Origin: Synchiropus splendidus
Taxonomy: Eukaryota; Chordata; Actinopteri; Syngnathiformes; Callionymidae
Direction: 5' to 3'
NCBI RefSeq assembly: GCF_027744825.2
Contig: NC_071347.1
Span: 9,423,501 to 9,487,500 of the forward strand
DNA: 64,000 nucleotides
The number at the start of each line of letters is the position of its first letter. Position 1 is the stretch's first letter. A model generated the notes under the pieces. It was given only the letters and a program-made list of their open reading frames with translations, was not told the DNA's origin and made no database searches. The position numbers were made by a program, and so were the translations under genes. Below are positions 56,601 through 64,000 of this stretch, in pieces.

Positions 56601-59600
56601 TTGAGTGTGTCTGATGTACTTTTTGGCTCATTTATTCAAGGATTGTGTGGGAACAACAACTTGGTCTTGTCCGATGACATGACGACACCTCAGGGGATTG
56701 TGGAAGGAACTGCTGTGTCTTTTATCAATTCCTGGAAAACCAACCTCATGTGTCCTGAAACAGTTGAGAGAATGGATGACCCCTGTTCCCTTAGCATGGA
56801 AACTGGTGTGTAACCAATAATTTAACTAATATATATGAGTTAGATATTATAATAGAATCTATAATTAATGTGTATTTTTGGTAATGTATGTGATATAGTC
56901 CAACAGAAGGATTTGTTGATTTTAAATGATTTTTTTTTCTGTTGATGTTTCTACTGTCTCAGAGTTGTACGCAAGGCACTGGTGTGACTTGTTAATAAAT
57001 CCAGTGAGCCACTTCTCACGTTGTCATTCATTGGTGGATCCTGACACATACTACAAGGTAGGGTATTGATGCGTCTCCAAGCTTTTGAGTTGTGATTCTA
57101 CTATCAAAAATGTTTGCTGTCCTTCACAGCGGTGCACCTATGCAACTTGCAATTGTGATAAAAGTGAGGCCTGCCTATGTGCCGTTTTGTCTTCCTATGT
57201 TCGGGCTTGTGCATCAAAAGGAATGTTTCTTACAAACTGGAGAGACAATGTGTGTGGTAAGAACTCTTTACTTGATGGTTTCTTGTGTCAGGTATTAAAT
57301 GTATTGGCATTGAATTTGAAATCCAAAATGTTGATCTAACTTTGAATGTGATGCTTTCTAACAGAAAGATACACAAGGAACTGCCCATCGTCCCAGATCT
57401 TCTCCTATGAAAATAAGAGATGCCAGTGGACATGCAGATCACTAACCTCCGTACAGCAGACCTGCTCTTTAGATGTATTTCCCGTGGATGGTTGCTCCTG
57501 CGCCGATGGTTTCTTTTTAAATGAAAGTGGAATATGCATTCCCCGAGAAAAATGTCCCTGTTACCACAATGACGTCTACATCAAACCTGGAAAATCCATC
57601 ACTATCAAAGATGCGCGTTGGTGAGTCAGTCTTTGTGTGTAGCACATGACCATGCCATACCTAACCATAGCCCGAATGCTAAACCCTTACTGAGTTGTCA
57701 TGTGAAGTAGTGTTTCATTTCATTCTTCAGCATTTGCAGTGGTGGAATTCTTCAGTGCCGTTCATGGGCAGCTCGCTCATTATCTTGTACGTCCAATTCT
57801 TTTTTAAATAAGGGGCTATATCAAGACCTTCAAAACCTAAACTACATTTAACTTCTATTACAGTCTGCCCTCCACACAAAGTATACTTCAACTGTTCAAC
57901 TGCCTCCGCCGGAGTTCTGGGAGCACAATGTGCTCCAAGTTGTTTAAATCTGGATAGTGATTGTGTGAGCTATTTGAACATTTTCTTTAAACATTTTCTG
58001 AACGACTGTATTGCCTCATTTGCGTTTGTTAATTGTGTGTGCTTTGTCCGTCCAGGACTCAACAGAGTGTGAATCTGGTTGTCGGTGTCCGATTGGCCTC
58101 TATGACGATGGCAAAGGTTTCTGTGTGAAAAGGGATGAATGTCCATGCCAACACAATGGTGCTATCTTTGCACCTGGACGACAAATTCCAAACCAGTGTA
58201 ACACTTGGTAGGACATGGATTTTTGTTATCCTTTTCAAGTGTCTACCATAATAGTAAGAGTGTAGACAGTGTACAAATATTGTTTATGGAATATAATACA
58301 ATAATTATAGCACACTGCTAATCTGATGAATACACAAACAGTACATTTATGACATCATGAATTTGGTAATGTACTTAAATATTGTCTGTACATGTAGTAT
58401 CTGCAAAAGTGGACAATGGGACTGCACACAGAACCAGTGCTCGAAGACTTGTGTAGTCTACGGAAGTGGTCATTACACTACATTTGATGAGCGCGCATAT
58501 GGTTTTGAAGGGCTTTGTGGATATGTAGCTGTAAAGGTAACATGTTCTGTATCATTATATATTGTTTCTTGTACATTGTTTCAAACTCATTCTAAAGGAA
58601 ATCTCTCAATTAACTTGTTCTTTTGCCTTTACCATTAAATTCCTCATTTTCTGCGCAGATGCCAAAACATATTTTCTCTTGAAAATCTGTCAATAAAAAA
58701 TCACCTAATATTCCACACACTTTCTCTCAATCATAATGCTTCAATGTTATGAACATCCTCTCTCCAGTTTAACCAATGTCTCAATTGCAAAGGAAATCAA
58801 TATGAAAATTCAATGACGATCAGTTTAAGGTGGTATTTCTCTTTAAGTGTTTCTCCCCATTTTTTTCAGAACAAATGTGGTAATAAAACAGTTGAGAACA
58901 ACTTCAGAGTTATTACAGAAAATGTTGCATGTGGCTCCACAGGCACCACATGCTCTAAAACTGTCAGAATACAGTTGGGGGTGAGATTCTGTTTTTTTTT
59001 TTTTATTAGTGAATATAAATACTGTTTTAAATGATTGTACCTGGTATCCAACACATCTCTCTTCTCCCTCAGCGATCAGAAATCAAGCTGTCCAAGGGAA
59101 AACATGACGAGCTTGACACTGAAGATGGACCGGAGATAAGATACAATATACGTACTGTTGGCTTGTATCTGGTTGTTGACGCTGCTATTGGTATATCAGT
59201 TATTTGGGATCGCAAAACAACTGTTCGCATAGTTTTGATGCCACAGCACAGAGTAAGTTAATGTTTACTTATCATGCCTGTGAAGTGCTGTAGGTATATC
59301 TCCATTGTTCAATCTCTATTTTTTGGCTTATACAGGGAGAAGTTTGTGGCCTGTGTGGAAATTTTGATGGTGATGGACAGAATGATTTTACAACCAAGGG
59401 TCAGCTGGAAGTGAGCAGTGTGTTAGAATTTGCTAACAGCTGGAAAGTGTCAAGCAGTTGTCCAGACACAGAGGAGATTACTCAATCTTGTGCAGCCACA
59501 CCAAATCGTGAACAATGGGCAAAAATGACTTGCAGCATCATTACTGGAAAAACATTTCAACAGTGCCACAACAAAGTAAAACTATCTTCTTGATGCAATA

Positions 59601-62600
59601 AGACAGTCTTCTGCCTTTTTTTCATTTCACAGTTTTTGCTTTATTCAAACAGGTTCCTGCACAACCTTTTTATGACAACTGTGTAAAAGACTCATGTGCC
59701 TGTGACAAAGGAGGGGATTGTGAATGTTTTTGCACTGCAGTGGCAGCCTATGCTCAAGCTTGTAATGAGGCGGGTGTATGTGTAGCATGGAGGACGCCAG
59801 AGATATGTCGTAAGTTCAGATATCAATTACACCAACCGCAAAGGTCAAATCATAATCCAGTTCAATCTTTTTTTACAATAGCTACTACTCCATGATTTTC
59901 CCTAAATTGCTTTCTTTCACTAATTTTGTCTGTTTTTCATAGCTGTCTTTTGCGATTACTACAACGACCCAGGTGAATGTAAATGGCACTACCACCCGTG
60001 TCACACACCTTGTTTTAAGACATGCTACAATCCAGATGGGATTTGCACCAATCCGATTCCTACCCTGGAAGGTAAGGAGATCATTTGTATACACAGTTGG
60101 TTTGCTCTTCACTATGTTGTTCTTTCCCATGCTCAGAGTTTTCCATGCCGCTGCTCTGTAATGCAACAAAAAGAAATAGAGCCAGTGACTCGTCACTAAA
60201 ATTCTTATTGTTTTTAGGAAAAAAATAAATCTATTCTTTACAGAAGGCCTAATTTTCTTCCTTCCTTCTAAAACTACTTCAAAAGTTTTAAATGTTGAAG
60301 TCTTTATCTGCATGATGCAATAAGTCCCTCATCATAATGAACTGCTTTATAAAGTTCTTCCCCGTCTGTAACTTTGTGAGGTTACAAGGGGGAAATAAAT
60401 GTGACATTTCAGTTGATTCTGCCTCCAGCACAGCTCTGCCAACCTCCTTATTAGATCGAGCAGGCAGCAGAGTCATGAAATGTGTGATACAAGATAGTTG
60501 CTGTTAGGGATGGTCAATTAATCGAATATTTATCGGGATTACGATTATTACCCATCCCCCCGACTTCTCTCATTATGTCTCGATGCACCCAAGCGCTGCA
60601 CCACGCTTAGTCCCGATGAAAATTGACCGTGGGAAGCTACTGTGGAGGGCACAGTGAGCGTAAAAATGAATTAAAAAACTTGGAATATGACATCACAGCT
60701 GACAAATCAGAACCTCAGAAACATCTTTGTGTCCCAGCCAAGTGCCTGCTCAGCTGGAAATATTGTCTCCTGTCTCTACTGTTCTCTGAAGCCTGACCAT
60801 ACAGGTTGGTGTTTCTAGAGAGAAACATTTAACCTACATGAAGAAGGTTACATATAACTGTTAAGTGATTATTTAAATGTTACACAATTTTTTTATTGTA
60901 GTTCATTGTTCAATAAGGTTTGAAAGTTTAATATTTATTATTATCATTTTTGCCATACTCGACCAGCCCTAGTTACTGTAGTGTTTCACACTGATGATCT
61001 TCATCAACGCATGTGTATACAAACGACACACAAGCAGGAAGACTGGAGCAATTTGTCTGTCATCACAGGCAGAACCTCGAGAGGGAGACATTAAACACTG
61101 ACATTAAACATAAACATGTGGCCATATTCCAATCATGCAGAGAGCATAAACACAGCTTTCTCCATATTTGCTCATGGCCGTAAGTTTGTTTCGGGAAAAT
61201 AATCATTGCCAAACGTATAAAATAACAGTCTATTGGTTTCAAAAGAAGCTTTTTTGCATAATGTTAATATTTTAAAGTTTTATGCAGTTATATTGTTATA
61301 CATTTATTAATCATGAAGTCAAATGCATAACTGCAACAACCAACTTACTATTGTTCCGCTTAGTCTGTCTTTTCCAAAAAAACAAAAACAAATAAAATAT
61401 ACAAAATAATCAAAATAACTGATTAGAATTCAGTCAGCAACAAGAGAACTGTACACTATTTTACATGTAATAAACTAAGTTGATGGCCTTATTTTAAAGG
61501 CTGAACCTAGAGGGTAGGGATGGGGGGTAACTTATTGTACACAATATACCGCCATAAACAATTTCCGTGATGTGAATTCTGTGGACCACGATAAATTTAC
61601 TAAACATGCGGCTCATTTGTAGTGTTGGACTTGCATACATGAACACCACGAGACAGTGACGGTGCGCCATGCTCTCCAAATACACGGCACAGCCAACGTG
61701 TGACAGAGAATTTGGTGGACTTTGGTTCACGATCGTTGTTTTAAACTTATTTTTAAGACAGTAAACCTTTGATCATGACATTGGTTGCCTCTGAGTTTCT
61801 GGATTGGTGTTTGTTTTAAAAGATGGAACGGTCCTAATAGGTTTTCTGACATGGTCGTCTGCCTTGGTTCAAATCCACGCATGCAGGCGTCGTGTTGCGC
61901 TGGCGCCTCTGTGAAGCACCATAGTGAAAATAGTTGGATATTCGACTGGCATCCACTCTGGTATTGGCAGCGGCGTCCTCTTCCATGTCCCCATTAGGGT
62001 TCACTGATCGCAGACACACTCTCACAGGCAGCACTAATGCTACAACTTGGCATCAGTTAGGGACCATCAACAAATCCCAAAATGGTAAAGTGAAGTAAAG
62101 TGAAATCTTCAGTGAAGCAATGAATAACAATCATTTTAGGAAAGAGAATTGTGAAAAGGTTTTTCATCACACTAAACAAAGGACTGACAGTTTGTATAAT
62201 GATTTTAATAATAGAATATGACTAAATGATAATTTATATAATTATAATAATATATAACAATAGAATTATTCACATTATTTCTAATATTTCTTCAATAGCA
62301 TCTAGTAAATGTTTCCAGACTGGTCCATTGTTTAAGTAAACTGTAAAAAGGGATGAGATACAGCAGCAGAAGGACAGCTCAATTTAACCCCTAAATAAAG
62401 CTGGCAGAGCAGTCTGTCACACACGAGCGGCTGCGATTAGAGACTTGAAACATTGACTTTCTCATCTCTACAGTGACTTTAGGATTATAATTAAACACAA
62501 ACAAATAATGATGTTGGAGACAAAGTCCACGAATAAGTTTCATCATAAAACTGTTTCAAGAGAGACTGTAGTGTGTCCAACACATGGAACAGAATGAAAA

Positions 62601-64000
62601 TGTAGTGTGATAATTATCGTAATCGCTAAAATGACATTTATCATGATCATGTTTTTGTCCATATCGCCCATCCCTACTAGAGGACTACATGATGAACCTT
62701 TTTGACATGAAGTAATCCATTTCAATATATTAACGTTAAAAGAAAGTCTACTTGAAAGACTTTCATTCAGAATGCATTTTAATTATTTTCTTTTTTTTTG
62801 ACTACATTAAGGCTGCTACCCAGTTTGCCCTGAAGACAAGCCCATATTTGATGAGGAAAACAACATATGTGTGGAGGAATGTGAGGGTTGCATTTACAAT
62901 GGGACGTACTACAAAGAATATGATGTGATATACAATGTGACTGATAACTTAGGAATGTGTTACTATGCCATCTGCATAAATGCAACGGTAATACATGGAA
63001 ATGAAACCTGCTCTCCAACAACTGTCGCTCCAACGCTTACAACAGTAACGAAACTGACCAAACAAACAGAGACTCCAACAAAAACAACTCCTAGTTCCAC
63101 AGAAGAGTCCACCACCACAGGAATCTTTGCGACATCATCTCCTGTCACGTCAGTGCCCACCACCATGACAACCGCAACTCCCACACCTGTGGGAACTGGG
63201 ACAACAACACGTCCAATTTCTCCAACTACAGCCTCTTCGGCTACAACTGGAGTACTAACCTCGTCCCCATCCAAACCGTCCACATCAATATCTGAAGAAC
63301 CAACCACATTTACAAAATCTACAGAGGTGTCAATTGTAACTGAGACTAGAGTCAGTGGTACACCCACCACTGGGAGGACAACTTCTTCTGAATCTGGAAG
63401 CACAACAACACAATACTCAAGGGGGACGTCAGTGACACCTAGCACAACAACAAAGTCGACAGGTATGACAACTGAAACATCGTTTGCAACCAGTGAGCAT
63501 TCCACCACTCCTCACACAACAGCAACTTCAACAGCCAAGACCACTGGTTCCACAACTGAACGACCAATCACAAAGTCTACAACACAATCTTCTACCGCGT
63601 CAGTGGAGACGACCAAAACAACCGAATCCACAGTCTCACCTTATTCACCGACGGAAAGATCAACCACCATGGCAAGTACAATGACTGTTCCAACTGAGAC
63701 ATCATCTCCTGTGACGTCAGTGCCCACCACCATGACAACTGCAACTCCCACACCTGTGGGAACTGGGACAACCACACGTCCATCGACAATTTCAACAACA
63801 TCAATTTCTCCAACTACAGCCTCCTCGGCTACAACTGGAGTACGAACCACTTCCACATCCAAACCGTCCACATCAATTACTGAAGAACCAACCACATTTA
63901 CAGAATCTACAGAGGTGTCAACCGTAACTGAGACTAGAGTAAGTGGTGCAACCACCACTGGGAGGACAACTTCTTCTGAATCTGGAAGCACAACAACACA
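53680..64000 (+). CDS. secreted gel-forming mucin, N-terminal part (26 exons seen, runs off window)
   Basis: Exons: 53680-53755, 53856-54111, 54186-54300, 54373-54463, 54551-54678, 54769-54985, 55087-55212, 55289-55403, 55516-55666, 55959-56072, 56158-56227, 56292-56429, 56641-56805, 56963-57057, 57130-57256, 57365-57620, 57731-57786, 57864-57964, 58056-58207, 58398-58536, 58870-58980, 59073-59252, 59336-59575, 59653-59809, 59943-60071, 62812-beyond 64000; phases agree throughout. About 1,564 codons are visible. Order: signal peptide (1-23); VWD1, C8 and TIL (about 30-337); an E-like segment; VWD2, C8 and TIL (385-747); D' (747-850); VWD3, C8 and TIL (865-1168); a Cys-rich linker; then Thr/Ser/Pro sequence from about 1235. 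D1 and D3 keep CGLCG; D2 has RGLCG. The plan is that of MUC2/MUC5 polymers, which form disulfide-linked epithelial gels. Which paralogue it is cannot be told without the C-terminus. Confidence 0.92.
60505..60971. mobile_element. hAT-like non-autonomous element (467 bp) in mucin intron 25
   Basis: The ends read TAGGGATGGTCAA (left) and TAGGGCTGGTCGA (right, reverse complement). They are flanked by GTTGCTGT on the left and GTTACTGT on the right, an 8-bp target duplication matching at 7 of 8 positions. Eight-bp duplications are the hAT signature. No transposase frame is present. Confidence 0.8.
61515..62676. mobile_element. hAT-like non-autonomous element (1,162 bp) in mucin intron 25
   Basis: The left end TAGGGATGGGGGGTA and right end TAGGGATGGGCGATA (reverse complement) form the inverted repeat. 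The flanks CTAGAGGG and CTAGAGGA make an 8-bp target duplication with one mismatch. Inside, a phrase with a perfect tRNA-type B box (GGTTCAAATCC, near 61866) suggests a nested, decayed tRNA-derived SINE. No transposase-like frame was recognised. Confidence 0.75.
63132..64000 (+). repeat. 189-codon tandem repeat in the mucin PTS domain
   Basis: A block starting at 63132 recurs at 63699, 567 bases (189 codons) later. A 21-base in-frame insertion in the second copy near 63780 changes the offset to 588 thereafter. The second copy is cut by the window edge. The two copies differ at few positions. The encoded sequence is dominated by Thr, Ser and Pro with rare charged residues and no Cys, as expected for a densely O-glycosylated mucin rod. 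Confidence 0.85.

Noticed and set aside
62963..63991. Long open frames on the minus strand across the mucin PTS region (62963-63508 and 63641-63991)
   Set aside because: They are the reverse complement of Thr/Ser/Pro codons and read as Val/Asp/Gly-rich low-complexity protein. The plus frame continues in phase from D3 exons with clean splice sites.

Overview
The window looks like nuclear DNA of a bony fish, probably a spiny-rayed teleost with a fairly compact genome. The grounds are spliced genes with GT/AG introns, fish-type hAT-like miniature transposons and degraded LINE/SINE tails, long TA and poly-A runs, and a gene order matching the vertebrate KCNC1-SERGEF-TPH1-SAAL1 block (human 11p15.1). 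I rebuilt five genes exon by exon from reading frame, splice-site consensus and remembered family sequence. Exon phases agree at every junction used. No bacterial, phage or viral gene was recognised.

Layout. Bases 1-7475 hold no recognised gene; they end in a GC-rich leader with a GGGA run. kcnc1 (Kv3.1 potassium channel, +, 7476-18872, 4 coding exons, 597 aa) follows, with a probable very long 3' UTR to about 24.77 kb. sergef (RCC1-repeat protein, -, 25585-33413, 11 exons, 395 aa) converges on it, and the two sets of poly(A) signals are about 40 bp apart. tph1 (tryptophan hydroxylase, -, 34524-39487, 11 exons, 479 aa) lies in tandem upstream of sergef. A repeat-bearing gap of about 7.5 kb follows. 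saal1 (-, 47040-52047, 12 exons in the conserved body plus a probable 4-nt coding piece in a first exon, 437 or 455 aa) comes next. A secreted gel-forming mucin (+, from 53680 and running off the right edge) is divergent from saal1. Its window part contains a signal peptide, D1-D2-D'-D3 assemblies and the start of a Thr/Ser/Pro repeat domain.

The genes do not form one pathway. Kv3.1 serves fast neuronal repolarisation, TPH1 starts serotonin synthesis, SAAL1 and SERGEF are broadly acting proteins, and the mucin is a secreted barrier polymer. Their proximity is best read as conserved synteny plus a mucin neighbour.

The most useful points for a second look are: a Kv3.1 body joined to a Kv3.2-type terminal exon, with readable retained-intron isoforms; the abutting 3' ends of kcnc1 and sergef; two hAT-like elements with near-perfect 8-bp target duplications that inflate one mucin intron; a tRNA-Arg(ACG)-derived pseudogene inside tph1; a TATA box that leaves the mucin mRNA almost no leader; and a 189-codon mucin repeat cut by the window edge. 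I found no convincing wholly new biological system.
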